NCBI RefSeq assembly: GCF_905220565.1
Contig: NC_059401.1
Coordinates: 13,946,766-14,010,765, forward strand
Reading direction: 5' to 3'
Origin: Melitaea cinxia
Lineage: Eukaryota; Arthropoda; Insecta; Lepidoptera; Nymphalidae
Length of the DNA: 64,000 nt
Shown here: positions 30,583-41,612 of the stretch, one piece after another
Position numbering within the stretch: position 1 is the stretch's first letter
Layout of the letters: each line of letters begins with the position of its first letter
Program-made: the position numbers and the translations under genes
Notes under the pieces: model-generated
Told to the model about the DNA's origin: nothing
The model's database searches: none
What the model saw: the letters and a program-made list of their open reading frames with translations, nothing else

Positions 30583-31755
30583 CTAGCTGATCCGGCAAAC
30601 GTTGTTTTGCCAATAAACTATCTACTATAATATAAGTGTGCAGGGATTTACTTATAAACGAAAGCGTTGTAGACAATGAAAGTATGCTTTATTTAGTGCA
30701 CAGAAAAATTAAAATAATACGTATAACAGTCACTACTACGATCGGTACACAAATAAAACCAAAAAAAACAATGGCTGAAAACAGTATAGTGAGTAAGACA
30801 GGAGACCGGCTTTATTCTCATCCCTACTTCGTGATGTTTGCTGGATGAGAGGTGACAACGTAATGTAGACATCTAGCGGGGATAACTGATCGATTGATAG
30901 TTATCGACCGGCGAAGAGAGGAGTGCTGTGTGGCTACGGCACTAAAGAATTTAGCCACCTCCTCTCTTCCCGTGGGTGTCGTAAGAGGCGACTAAGGGAT
31001 AACAAGGTTCCACAACCACCTTGGAACTTAAGAAGCCGTCCGATGGCGGAATAACCATCCAACTGCTGGCTTTGAAATACAGAGGCCGAAGACGGGCAGC
31101 AGCGTCTTCGGTGCGACAAAGCCAGTACTGCGGTCACCAACCCGCCTGCCCAGCGTGGTGACTATGGGCAAAACACATGAGTTCACGTTATTTTTGGCGT
31201 AAACTTGTGGAGGCCTATGTCCAGCAGTGGACTGTATTGGCTGTAATGATGATGATGATGATGATGAAGAGAGGAGATCAAATTAAATTGAGAAAAAAAT
31301 CACAATTAAAGGAAATTATTAAAAATAATAAAAAATAAAAATTGCGATGGAAAAATAGGGCTTGATCGTAGAAAGGTTGAAAATTAAGTGTTATATAATT
31401 TTTTTTATTCTAAGTCATGACAAAATAAATATAAAAATCCTGCCAAAAAAAAAAGTTTATAATTAACAAATAAAATATAGGGGTTGATAGTAGAATGTTG
31501 AAAATTTAGGGTTGTATGTATTTCTTAATGTTGTATCATAAAAAAATAAAAATATAAATAATTTATCTAAAAATAAAAAAAAAATAAAAAAAAATTGGGG
31601 TGGACTACCCTTAACATTTAGGGGGATGAAAAATAGATGTTGTTCGATTCTCAGACCTACCCAATATGCACACAAAACTTCATGAGAATCGGTCTAGCCG
31701 TTTCGGAGGAGTTTAACTACAAACACCGCGACACGAGAATTTTATATATTAGATT
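30583..31755 (+). repeat. Rep-C dispersed repeat, copy 1 (interrupted by Rep-G)
   Basis: Starts ACTAGCTGATCCGGCAAACG and ends GACACGAGAATTTTATATAT near 31750, like the copies at 42887, 54345 and 61719. The Rep-G element 30910..31275 lies inside. Internal CATTTAGGGGGATGAAAAAT and AGAATCGGTCTAGCCGTTTC are typical. Confidence 0.65.
30910..31275 (+). mobile_element. Rep-G: short RTE derivative, copy 1
   Basis: Head GTGTGGCTACGGCACTAAAG, a hairpin CGAAGACG...CGTCTTCG at ~31088, a second hairpin GCCCAGCGTGGTGACTATGGGC at ~31148, then GTGGAGGCCTATGTCCAGCA and a (GAT)n tail. The head matches the leader of the RTE LINE (opposite strand) next door, and the tail matches an RTE RT C-terminus, so it is an internally deleted, non-autonomous RTE relative. 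Confidence 0.75.
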
Positions 31756-31920
31756 AATTCATTTATTTTACATGAAATAGTATGTCTTAATAATGATCAC
31801 TAATCAAATAAAATCTAATAAGTAATATTAATTATTTTGTATTGTTATTTAATTGATTGAAATTTTGATTTGGGCAAATTGAGATAAGGATTGATGAATT
31901 TTGCATGGAATTAAATAAAG

Positions 31921-31921
31921 C

Positions 31922-31960
<39 letters not shown>

Positions 31961-31962
31961 GG
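31921..31962 (+). repeat. (ATT)n microsatellite
   Basis: About fourteen ATT units inside the hAT-like element, next to an inverted Rep-G head. Confidence 0.9.
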
Positions 31963-31964
31963 AA

Positions 31965-32050
31965 CTTTTCTATACCTTAGTCGCCTCTTACGACACCCAC
32001 GGGATGAAAGAGGGTGGCTAAATTCTATATGTCGTAGCCACTCACCTAAG
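31965..32050 (-). repeat. Rep-G head fragment, reversed
   Basis: CCTTAGTCGCCTCTTACGAC and CCACGGGATGAAAGAGGGTG are the reverse complement of the Rep-G start. Confidence 0.65.
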
Positions 32051-32152
32051 TAAGTTTTAGTATATTTTAAATTGAAATACCTAAATAAGCGGGCGGCAAA
32101 ATTTTCTTCCGCCCCGGGCGGCCGACAACCACGCTACGCCACTGAACTGAAG

Positions 32153-33042
32153 TGATGAAAGGAAAAATCAGTTACTTAGTATTGCAGAAGACATATTCAA
32201 TTTTCTTCCATAGTTCAAAATGGTTTTTTAAATATTTATGAAAAGAACCTTGCTGGGCAAACTCAGATAAGCTGGGCAATCTTGGTAAGGCTTTACGGTA
32301 TTTGATCGATTTGATTATTTAATGTAAAGTGCATTTGATCAGAAATTTAACTTAAGCTTTAATATTGTAGGTAATTTGAAATAATACAATTGTACAAAAG
32401 GTATATTTGTCTTTATTTTATATTTTTATATTGTTTTGTAATGTTTGCACGAATTCTATTGATTATAATGAAACAATGATTTTCGGGTTTTATCGCAGTA
32501 TATTAGCCAAATCAAAATTTTATTTACGGCTTTGGGCGCCAAGCCCTTTTTATTCAGTAAAGATCACTACACAATTTTTAATTACGATTAAAATCGAATT
32601 CAGCTGGTGAAATTCAGTAATTAGTTAGTTACAGCACTAGTATTAAAAAAGACTTAGAACGTAACTGTTTTTGAGACGTTTCGTAATAATTAGACATTGC
32701 ACGCTATTATAAAGTAAGCGCGAAAGGAATACTTCTAACATATTCTATCATATTATTTAACACGCAAAAAAATACGTATTTTTTAAAAATACTTTATGTT
32801 ATTAATAACTCTTTTATTGTTTCTTACAGTTTCGTACGAAGTTACGTTCTAGGCATGTTCTAGGGTTGATACGGTTACGGTTATGTCAAAAGGATTGAGC
32901 TAGCTACATTAATAAAAATTATTCGTATAAAAATCATATTTTTAAAATTAGGTGGCTATTTCAAAAAGTGCGGCATCTATCCCGGTTTTACCCTATATGT
33001 AAGCAGCGGTGACCGAAAGTGCGTACTTTGCGGACAAAACGT
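32153..33042. other. AT-rich intergenic DNA
   Basis: No gene or repeat recognised. A 67-codon open stretch at 32407..32610 shows no domain. Confidence 0.3.
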
Positions 33043-33655
33043 GCATTAATAATTGTGTTTGCTCGCAAACGAAAAAAAAACCGACTTCAATTACATCGAC
33101 AAGTAATACAACGTAGATCGACGAAAAAATAGTCGAGCAACTACGCGTTATCAAAGATTACTCAAAAAGTAGTTATCAGATCTCGATAAAATTTATATGT
33201 GACCACATGATAAACATCAGCTTTCGATTAAATTAAAAATTATCAAAATCGGTACACCTAGTAAAAAGTTATTACGGATTTTTGAGAGTTTTCCTCGATT
33301 TCTCTGGGATCCCATTATCAGATCCTGGTTTCCTTATCACGGTACCAAACTAGGGATATCCCCTTTCCAACAAAAAAAGAATTATCAAAATCGGTACATC
33401 CAGTAGAAAGTTATGCGGTATAATACAACGGAGGTCGACGAAAAAAGCGTCAAGTAAAAACGCATTATTAGATATAACTCGAAAAGTAGTTGTTAGATCT
33501 CAAATAAATTTAAATGGGACCAATTGGCACACACCACCTTTCGATTAAAATAAAATTTTGGTCAAAAGTTCTGATGTAACATACATAAAAAAAAAAAAAA
33601 AATATACAGTCGAATTGAGAACCTCCTCCTTTTTTGGAAGTCGGTTAAAAAAATA
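33043..33655 (+). repeat. Rep-E dispersed repeat, fullest copy
   Basis: Begins TAATAATTGTGTTTGCTCGC then CCGACTTCAATTACATCGAC, and ends with TGGAAGTCGGTTAAAAAAAT, so the two ends carry an inverted CCGACTTC. Internal TCGACGAAAAA and AGTAGTTATCAGATCTC blocks occur twice in series. Other pieces: 20075..20276, 41180..41245 (reverse), 62225..62600 (reverse). Confidence 0.7.
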
Positions 33656-34207
33656 CATCTAATATCCTATGAGACGTTCAGACGTCAATTCATTTATTCA
33701 CTTCTTCTTAAGTATTTAAAATATCATATTTAAATACTAAGTAGTACAAAAGTACAATAGAAATAACACATTATAAAAAAATTAAAAAGAAAATTTTAAT
33801 ATGTATTTATACATTTCAAAACCACAAGAAACAGGTAGGTAATTAACTTAAAATGTCAATGACATGGTCAGGTTCACGTGTTAACCAAAGTAGCCACCAA
33901 AGTTCAACAATTTTAAATAAAAAGAATAAAAAATTGGGCATTCAATTATAGGCTTAAATGGAGACTGATTTTACAATTATAAGTGTATTATATAAACACA
34001 CATTTTACATTGTTGGTATTCCATTTATAAATCGTTAATAGCGTTCTTTTGTGCCAATATGGTAGTCGACTTTCGAACAAAAGAAGAAATAGCCAGGCTT
34101 TTCGTAGTTCCATCACAAACTATAACAACACAAACACTAAAGTTAAAATTACTCTATTTTTTTTTTGTTATCAATACAGTTATCATTTACACTGTACCTG
34201 TTATCAT
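33656..34207. other. AT-rich intergenic DNA
   Basis: No gene or repeat recognised. Confidence 0.3.
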
Positions 34208-34525
34208 TTGTACTGTGTGGCTACGGTGCTAAAGAATATAGCCACCCCCTCTTTTCCCGTGGGTGTGACTAAGGGATAACACAGTTCCGCTACCACCGTG
34301 GAACTTAAAAAGCCGACCAGTGGCGGGATAACCATTTAATTGCTGGCTTTGAAATACACAGGCGGAAGATGGGCAGCAGCGTCTTCGGTGCGACAAAGCC
34401 AGTTCGCCGTCACCAACCCGCCTGCCCAGCGTGGTGACTATGGGCAAAACACATGAGTTCACGTTATTTTTGGCGTAAACTTGTGGAGGCCTATGTCCAG
34501 CAGTGGACTGTATAGGCTGTAATGA
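34208..34525 (+). mobile_element. Rep-G: short RTE derivative, copy 2
   Basis: Same layout as 30910..31275: GTGTGGCTACGGTGCTAAAG head, CAGCAGCGTCTTCGGTGCGA, GCCCAGCGTGGTGACTATGG, GTCCAGCAGTGGACTG and a short (GAT)n end. Confidence 0.8.
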
Positions 34526-35040
34526 TGATGTAATGATATCATTTACACTAGGTATAGATAAAATATTATAACAATCACATAGTCTAGCTACAACTTCATT
34601 TTATAACGACTAACTACAAACGTTAAGAAACATTTTGAATTATAAGTATATCTAATACCTTTAAACGATAATTATCGTATAGTTATAATTAAATATAAAA
34701 TATTAAAGATATTAAAAAAAATCTCACATAAGGGTGGGGGGGGTCCAGGCAAATCTCACTAAATCTTATCTAAAGGGGGGGAGGGGTCTAAACTGATCGA
34801 AAAATAGCTCACGTAATTAATGGATGTCCCCTTACAAATGCAAAAATATTTATATTTATTTTTTATATGAATAATTTATTGCAAAAATATTGTAGGTTAT
34901 TTTTTCTACTAATGAAGAGTTGACAGTAAATGACAATATTAGCTCTTTTAATAGGATTAGCGACTACTTGAAATCTGCAGAAAGATGGCCATAATGCGTT
35001 GGTACTTAAATTGACAAAAAGTAATAAGTTTTATTTGTGT
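34526..35040. other. Intergenic DNA with two G-runs
   Basis: GGGTGGGGGGGGTCC (34733) and a G-rich GGGGGGGAGGGGTC block (34776) stand out in AT-rich DNA. No gene recognised. Confidence 0.35.
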
Positions 35041-35232
35041 ACTAGCTGCCCGGACAGACTTCGTTCTGTCCAAAGTTGATAGTAAAAATTAATTTTTATT
35101 TAATTTTTTTTTTAGTAAGTATTAAAACTTTTCGAGGGCCTTAAGGAACATACAAAAAATAAATTAGCCGAATCGGTCGAGCCATTCTAGAGTTATGCGC
35201 TTAGCAACATTAAATTATATATATATAGATTA
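35041..35232 (+). repeat. Rep-D dispersed repeat, copy 2
   Basis: ACTAGCTGCCCGGACAGACT to TTATGCGCTTAGCAACATTA, followed by TATATAGATTA. Matches 17092..17287. Confidence 0.75.
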
Positions 35233-35772
35233 CTTGTTTGCTAAAATATTTACATATAGATGAAAAATAGATAAAACAGCATTAAAATTCATTGCAGTAT
35301 TTAAATAAATATCGACACAATTAAAATGTTTATCAAATTAATTATGTACTATAAGTAATAGATACTTCCGTTTTAACCTATATACAAAAACCTTCAACTG
35401 AATTTCATACAAACAAAAATAGGTACGCAATTAATTCTACTTCGCATTTTTTATGCATGTTATTGAAGAAGTGATAAATAGGCACATTCATAATGCTCGT
35501 GCTTTTTGAATAATGACAAACTATTTTGTGCAAAATATGTAATTGTTATTTAAATTTTCATATAATATATACGTTACCACGAAATTATGAAAATTGATTT
35601 TCATGTAGCTCTTGGGCAATCTGATAAATACCTACAATAATATTCTTTATTAGGTTTAAAGAAAATTTATTTTCTCATTGAAAACACACAGTCACTAAAA
35701 TGAGAAATTATCAACACATGTGGGTAAAAATACAAAAGTTGCACTTAAAAGACACAAACAAAAATATTAGTA
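35233..35772. other. AT-rich intergenic DNA
   Basis: Nothing recognised up to the TA target dinucleotide of the mariner element at 35771..35772. Confidence 0.3.
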
Positions 35773-37066
35773 ACACGTGGTTCAATAAGTCCCGAGACTA
35801 AGCACTAAAAAAAGGTCTTTTTTATAAAATTAATTTTTATTCATCAACATAGTCTCCTCCAAGAGCGATACAGTCCCTCCAACGCTTTTCTAACTTTTCT
35901 ATCCCATGTGTGTAGAACGATTTGTCTTTGGCTTCAAAATAAGCCTCCGCTGCTCCGATAACTTCACTATTTGAGTCAAATTTCTTACCCTGAAGCATTT
36001 TTTTGAGGTCTGCAAACAGCCAGTAATCGCTGGGGGCCAAGTCTGGCGAATAAGGGGGATGAGGAAGCAATTCGAAGCCCAATTCGTTAATTTTGGCCAT
36101 CGTTCTCACGGACTTGTGACAAGGCGCGTTGTCCTGGTGAAACACCACTTTCTTTTTGTTCATGTGAGGCCGTTTATCCGCAATTTCGTACTTCAATCGC
36201 TCCAATAAGCACATGTGATAGTCACTATTTATATTTTGCCCCTTTTCAAGGTAGTCGATGAAAAGTATTCCATGCGCATCCCAAAATATAGACGCCATAA
36301 CCTTACCGGCCGATTTCTGAGTCTTTGGACGCTTCGGGCGGCTTTCACCAGCCGCTCTCCACTCCGCTGCCTGCCGATTGGATTCCGGAGTGAAATGGTA
36401 TATCCAGGTTTCATCTATTGTTACATACCGACGTAAAAAATCCTTTTTATTATGATTCATCAGCGCCAAACATCGCTCTGAATCATTGATACGTTGTTCC
36501 TTTTGATTAGTTGTAAGCAAACGCGGCACCCACTTAGAAAAAAGCTTTTTCATGGCCAAATTTTTATGTAAAATAGTGAAAACACTACCAGCTGAAATCT
36601 TCACTATCTCGGCTATCTCTCGCACTTTTACCTTCCGATCTTCCAATACGATTTTGAGGACTTGGTTAATATTTTGTTGAGTCACTGCTTCATTTGGACG
36701 ACCTGAGCGTTCCCCATCATTGGTGTCCATGCGACCGCGTTTGAAGTCGGCATACCACCGACAAATGGTTGCTTTAGAGGGAGCTGATCCTGCATAACAT
36801 TTTATAAGCAATTGCTGTGCTTCAACGGTATTTTTTCCCATTAAAAAACAATGTTTTATCAACACGCGAAACTCGTTTTTTTCCATTGTATCGAAACTAC
36901 AACCGTAGCGTCACTTAAATGTTTCAAAATCAATAATTTTATTGTTCCATTTTTAAAAATTTGACACATATTCTTGTATTGATAGCCAGTACTTTTTAAA
37001 AATCAAAAGAGTTTTTAATATATGCGCCATTTCCAGGTTAGTCTCGGGACTTATTGAACGATCTAG
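35773..37066 (-). mobile_element. Complete mariner element (1294 bp)
   Basis: Outer TA dinucleotides at 35771..35772 and 37067..37068. The terminal inverted repeats share GTTCAATAAGTCCCGAGACT, placed 10 bases from each end; the outermost ten bases differ between the ends (ACACGTGG.. against CTAGATC..). It carries one transposase frame on minus with no break. Size and layout are those of autonomous mariners. Confidence 0.9.
35837..36886 (-). CDS. Mariner transposase, 349 aa, intact
   Basis: Cuts and pastes the element at TA sites in the nucleus. Residues 1-110 are a paired helix-turn-helix DNA-binding region (FRVLIKHCFLMGKNTVEAQQ, CRWYADFKRGR, SGRPNEAVT, VREIAEIVKIS). The linker carries WVPRLLT (119-125), a conserved mariner motif. 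The catalytic triad is D158 (TIDETWIYHF), D252 (FHQDNAPCH) and D287 (PHPPYSPDLAPSDYW). I count exactly 34 residues between the last two, the D,D34D signature. The length is normal for mariners (about 345-350). There is no stop or frameshift, and TIRs are present, so the copy could be active or recently so. Subfamily not assigned. Confidence 0.95.
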   Translation of the reverse strand: MEKNEFRVLIKHCFLMGKNTVEAQQLLIKCYAGSAPSKATICRWYADFKRGRMDTNDGERSGRPNEAVTQQNINQVLKIVLEDRKVKVREIAEIVKISAGSVFTILHKNLAMKKLFSKWVPRLLTTNQKEQRINDSERCLALMNHNKKDFLRRYVTIDETWIYHFTPESNRQAAEWRAAGESRPKRPKTQKSAGKVMASIFWDAHGILFIDYLEKGQNINSDYHMCLLERLKYEIADKRPHMNKKKVVFHQDNAPCHKSVRTMAKINELGFELLPHPPYSPDLAPSDYWLFADLKKMLQGKKFDSNSEVIGAAEAYFEAKDKSFYTHGIEKLEKRWRDCIALGGDYVDE

Positions 37067-37214
37067 TACAATGGCAGTTGGCAAGGGCGAACTTATCTCT
37101 AAAAGAGATTTCTACCAGTTTACCCATGGGTGTGAATGGTGGTGTTATCGCGGGATACAGAAGTGCGAGAAAACAAAAAAACCCCAAAGACAAAGAAATA
37201 TCTGGTAAATGATA

Positions 37215-37335
37215 CATACACCAACCCGCCTGCCCAGGGTGGCGACTATGAGCAAAACGCATGAGTTCACGCCATTTTTGGCGCGAACTTGTGGAGGCTT
37301 ATGTCCAACAGTGGAGTGCGATAGGCTGAATGATG
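37215..37335 (+). repeat. Rep-G tail fragment, copy 3
   Basis: ACCAACCCGCCTGCCCAGGG, GGCGACTATGAGCAAAACGC, GAACTTGTGGAGGCTTATGT and TAGGCTGAATGATGA match the 3' half of Rep-G. Confidence 0.7.
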
Positions 37336-37411
37336 AAAAAATACACTGTTAATATAATATACCTGTATATACAATTACGAACAAAAAAAGTAATATATAC
37401 ATAAAAACTAC

Positions 37412-37478
37412 ACACATACATACTACATAAATACAAATATCCGTACATACATACATACATACAGACATACATACATAA
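37412..37478 (+). repeat. (ACAT)n-rich microsatellite
   Basis: Interrupted ACAT units next to the 3' end of a minus-strand LINE fragment, as at 14467..14530. Confidence 0.8.
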
Positions 37479-37529
37479 CTAAATAGATACGTATATATTC
37501 TACGTCTTATACATTAGGACTGACTTTAG

Positions 37530-38425
37530 AAGTAGGTGAATTCTCAAGAAGCGTTTATTGAAATGCTTTGTTGGATCGTTTTAGGGAGTTCGTTCCAAAG
37601 AGTAGCAGCACATACAGTGAAATAGTTAAATAGAAAATTGGTGTTATGCCTAAGGACCTAAAGCATTGTTATAATGCAAGGATGCCTAGAGAGTGATGAT
37701 GGGGGGAGTAACTGGAAGCGGCATCGAAGGTAAGAAGGTGAATTTGGATCATTGAGTATATTATAAAGTAAATAAAGGATGTGTATGTCACGGCGAAACC
37801 GGATTGGGAGCCACTTAAGTTGAGTACATAATTGAGAGATTCGATCATATTTACGTAAACCAAAGATAAAGCGTATTGCTAGATCTTGTAGGCGCTCTAA
37901 CTTATTTAGTAGCTCTTGTGTCACGTCTAAATACCACACATCTACATAATCGAGGATAAGTAAAAGAAAGGATTACGCAGGCAAAATTTTGGTACTAAAA
38001 GGAAGAAAATATCGGAGATGCTTAAGAGAGTGAAATCTTCATTGACATGAGCCATCCATGAAAAGTTTTTGTCTATTATTAAGCTTTAAATTCATGACCT
38101 TGTCACCATAGGGATTTGATATAACACAGTACAAGATAGATGGTACTGAATTCCAGTCAATTCTGTGTCTTATACGGCTGCTACCTATAATTATGACTTG
38201 AGATTTAGCTGGGTTTATATGGAGTCCAAACCATTAGACCCAGAGATGTATAGCAGCAAGGTCTTCGTTTAGAAGTTCGATAGTATCATGCAATTCATTC
38301 AGTTCGAAATCACGGTATATTTGTAAATCATCTGCGTATAGGTGGTAGGGAGAAGATATAACATTTGAAACATTATTGATGAAAATAGAAAAGAGTAAAA
38401 GAGAAAGTATGCCGCCTACCTAATA
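37530..38425 (-). pseudogene. LINE reverse transcriptase fragment (jockey/CR1-like), broken
   Basis: On minus: FSIFINNVSNV, then the active-site YADDLQIYRDF, LHINPAKSQVIIIGSS, several damaged codons, DYVDVWYLDVTQELL, LERLQDLAIRFIFGLRKY and LKWLPIRFRRDIHIL, ending near 37660 with a ~130-bp 3' UTR. There are stops and frameshifts. Same family as 14540..15170 by the shared C-terminal block. Confidence 0.7.
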
Positions 38426-39661
38426 CACTTCAAGACAATTATTATTGTCTTATTACATAACAAGTTCGTTAGGTTAGATTAGATTAGGTTCTGTTGTTTT
38501 TAATTACTGTATCAACTATTGAAATAAAAATACAACTGAAACTCCGTTTTCCATTTATGCACCATAGGTGATAAGCATTTTAAATAACGCCCGGTCGATT
38601 TGAATATTTCTATAATTATTATCATACTACCCGATTTTTCATAATTATCTGTTCCATGCAATTAATTCATATGAAAAGGTAATAAATACATCTGAGATAT
38701 ATTCATCTATATATGTATGAGACTTTAAAATTTGACTCATCTGTTTAACAGATGGGTAAAAAACGATCTTTCTTTTATTATTTACTAATGACATAATGCT
38801 TAGATACTAACTATAAATAAACGCGGGAACAAAAGCCGCTCACGCTCAGCTTACTTTTATAGTAGGTACTAGTTATTACCCGCTACTTCGCCTGCATATA
38901 AATTTTCATATTGTACCATTTGTTACGATTTCAAAAGGAATAAAATTTTCCCAATTTGTTACATTGTCAGTATTTTAGTAATTTGTTAGTAGTCAGTTCC
39001 ATATTTCTTATTGAAGCACTTTTCTAATTGAATTGATTTCATAACGTGATGATGTATAGCCTATGGCCGTCTTCAATAAACAGGATATTCAGCACTGAAA
39101 TAATTCTTCAATCCGATTTACAATTGTTCTGAAGATTAGTGCGATCAACCAAGCAAACTCTTCGGCGATATGATACCTATTAGTGTAGAGTAGTGAGTTT
39201 GTGCTGTAAATATTTATAATTTATTTTCTTTATAAAAATAGATAACTGATGATTCTAAAAACTGTGATTTAAAACAAACCGCCAACGTCTAGACAGCACT
39301 TACATCTTCAGTGTTATTTTGGCGTAATAAAAAAAGAATTAAATATCTTGCTGTAATTTTATTAACTCGAACAGATTTATAGACATGGTTTTTTTATGAG
39401 TCTAAAATTTGAGTATTCGTGTAATAATAGCTTTTAGTAGTGCTAAAGTGAGTCACAGTTTTGCTAAAGACACGTGCGAGGAAAAAACCAAACCGCCGAC
39501 TATTTATATTGTCAATGATATATGTGATATGTCTGATCATAACATGGAATATTTTTTTACGAATTGTCATACAAAAAAAACTTTTGTTATATACTTCTAT
39601 GCTAGCCGTCCTCCCCGGCTTTGCATGGGTATTATAATATAATGACGATAATAATAATAAT
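38426..39661. other. AT-rich intergenic DNA
   Basis: No gene recognised. 38871..38920 (ACCCGCTACTTCGCCTGC) may be the head of another dispersed repeat. The open stretches at 39394..39687 on both strands show no domain. Confidence 0.3.
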
Positions 39662-39875
39662 CGACGACGCGTTGGCGCAGCGGTCACAGTATTGACTGTT
39701 GCGCTGGCGGTCGCGGGTTCGATCTCCGCTCACGACAGATATTTGTATTGGCCATATAGATGTTTGCCGTTGTCTGGGCGTTTGTGCATGTGTATTGTGT
39801 GTGTTTCCGGACCCCAACACAGGAGAAAATCCTACTGGGGGCAGTCAGTGTTTATTTTTTTATACATTTTTATCT
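39662..39875 (+). mobile_element. tRNA-derived SINE, head well preserved
   Basis: GCGTTGGCGCAGCGGTCA fits an RNA polymerase III A box and GGTCGCGGGTTCGATCTC a B box. A tail with CCGTTGTCTGGGCGTTTGTG, GTGTGTGTTTCCGGACCCC and ACTGGGGGCAGTCAGTG follows, then a T-rich end. The head matches, in reverse, the SINE at 23851 and the remnant at 62068; the body differs. This is a SINE, not a functional tRNA. Confidence 0.75.
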
Positions 39876-40762
39876 GAGCTATACTTTTAATTAAGATTGC
39901 AGTTTCCGAGAAAAAACCGTTTAGAGACCGTTGACGTTGAATAACTTTTAAAACAACCATGGAATTTATAGCGAATTTTAGCACGTTTTTTCTACTGGCT
40001 TACCCAAAGTCTCTACCAAAATTCAGCTCTGTAGAAATTTTTGCTATTAAAAATGACGCAGTGGTGGATTTATAGTCTCCAGTACGGAATCATTAAATTT
40101 TTGCCACCCATACTGACCTCTTAAATTCGACAGCTTACACAAAATAATATTCATTTGGTTAACGTTGTTAAATAATGTTTTAATGCACTTACAGTTAAGA
40201 AAATACAAAAATATCTTTATTCAATTTTCTTTTAACAATCCGGTTAGTGATGATAATGAAATCATTTAAGTCGTGAAAACTTTATGTTAGTTTTATGCGT
40301 GATTTTAAATTTGTAAAATCCTCAATCAATCATAGTAACGTTGAACTCTTTCTCATCAATTCTGACTATTTTGAAAAAAGAATTGAGAGGTTTAGCTATT
40401 CTTAACTTAAAGTAGATCGTAGTTTTTTCCCGATTTAAGCGAGCTTCTCTTACCCGAACTACCTATTTGGTCACTGGTGTGTATAAATGAAGTTCTATAT
40501 CTAAGTTAGGATAAATGTTTCTCAAATTTTGTTTTAGCCGAAACAAAGAAATTGAAAAATATATGAAGTATCTAAAAATACTTTTTTAGACTTGCTTTGA
40601 CATATTCTATTTTATCATTTGAATTTGATTTACTCTACTTCCAGCACAAATAACATGGAAATATATGAGGTTTTAAATTTTAAATGTTTCTTTCAAATCA
40701 TCGGCTAAGTAACTATTTTTTTCAATCGATGCAGTGTGATCAACTCTATGGTATATTTCAAA
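39876..40762. other. AT-rich intergenic DNA
   Basis: No gene or repeat recognised. Confidence 0.3.
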
Positions 40763-41092
40763 CTAGCTGTGCCCGCGACTTCTTCGGCGTGGAATTTAAC
40801 AAAAAAGTTATTTTTTAGTTCTTAGAGTTATAGTATAAATAAATTTTTAAAATAACAGTAGTCTAAGTTACTTATTTTTACACCAGCTATCAGTCAGCAA
40901 AAATCCCGTGAAAATCGGTCCAGTTGTTTTAGAGATAAGCCGGAACACAAAGACAGACAGATAAACAGAAATTGTAAAAAATGTTATTTTGGTCTATGTA
41001 GGTACCGTGTATACATGTATATGCTCGTAGTAAAAAGCGGTTATCTTATTATTACAAACAGACACTCCAATTTTATTTATATGTATAGATTC
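40763..41092 (+). repeat. Rep-J dispersed repeat, copy 1
   Basis: Starts AACTAGCTGTGCCCGCGACT, contains AAAATCGGTCCAGTTGTTTT, GGTACCGTGTATACATGTAT and CACTCCAATTTTATTTATAT, and ends at a TAGATT. The reverse copy is at 50150..50540. Confidence 0.7.
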
Positions 41093-41179
41093 TTCTGAAG
41101 TTAAGACGAGTTGATATATTTTACATACATCCTTAATTGACTGTTTTACCGACTACTTACGTCGTATTACAACATAATA

Positions 41180-41245
41180 GATTGTCGACATAATAGAAGT
41201 CGGTTTTTTTTTCGTCTGTGAACAAACACAATTATATTGAGAAAA
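41180..41245 (-). repeat. Rep-E end fragment
   Basis: AGAAGTCGGTTTTTTTTTCG and GAACAAACACAATTATATTG are the reverse of the Rep-E start. Confidence 0.55.
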
Positions 41246-41612
41246 AAGGTAATGAATATTTACACTTAAAATTGTTATAAATATATTATTAAGTATTTTT
41301 TATCAAAACGTCCGTGGATTTCAGACATTTATACAGTTTAGACAGTTACTCTAATATCTTAAATAATAACTCTGTCTTTAATGGTGGGTTATTTGATACA
41401 AAGTATGAAGTCTATCGTACGGATTGTGACTATCAGCGCTTTATTTGAAAATGGAGGGCGGTACTTTCATTGCAATACGTCGTGAAATTATTGTAGATAA
41501 GCGTAATATTTACATTATGAAAATGATACATGTATGTTACACTAATTTCCTCGTTCTCTGCGACTGTATTCTAAGGAGGAATCATCTCCTGAGCACATCA
41601 AAAAAGGGCACG

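Larger units (their letters stand above)
28442..32144. mobile_element. hAT-like element with 8-bp target duplication, filled with later insertions
   Basis: Left end CAGTGGCGTAGCGTAG (28442) and right end CTACGCTACGCCACTG-like (ACGCTACGCCACTG ending 32144) are inverted. GC-rich subterminal blocks (CCCCGGGCGGC and GGGGCGGAAG types) also mirror each other. Direct 8-bp repeats AACTGAAG lie outside both ends (28434..28441, 32145..32152). CAGTG ends with 8-bp duplications fit the hAT superfamily. No hAT transposase is seen; the interior is an RTE LINE, a Rep-C copy and Rep-G pieces, so the original element was probably short. Confidence 0.75.

Noticed and set aside
38461..38490. TTAGG-like runs (also near 42788) suggesting interstitial telomere repeats
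   Set aside because: Units are irregular (TTAGGTTAGATTAGATTAGG, TTAGGTTAGTTAGG) and too few to support insect (TTAGG)n arrays.
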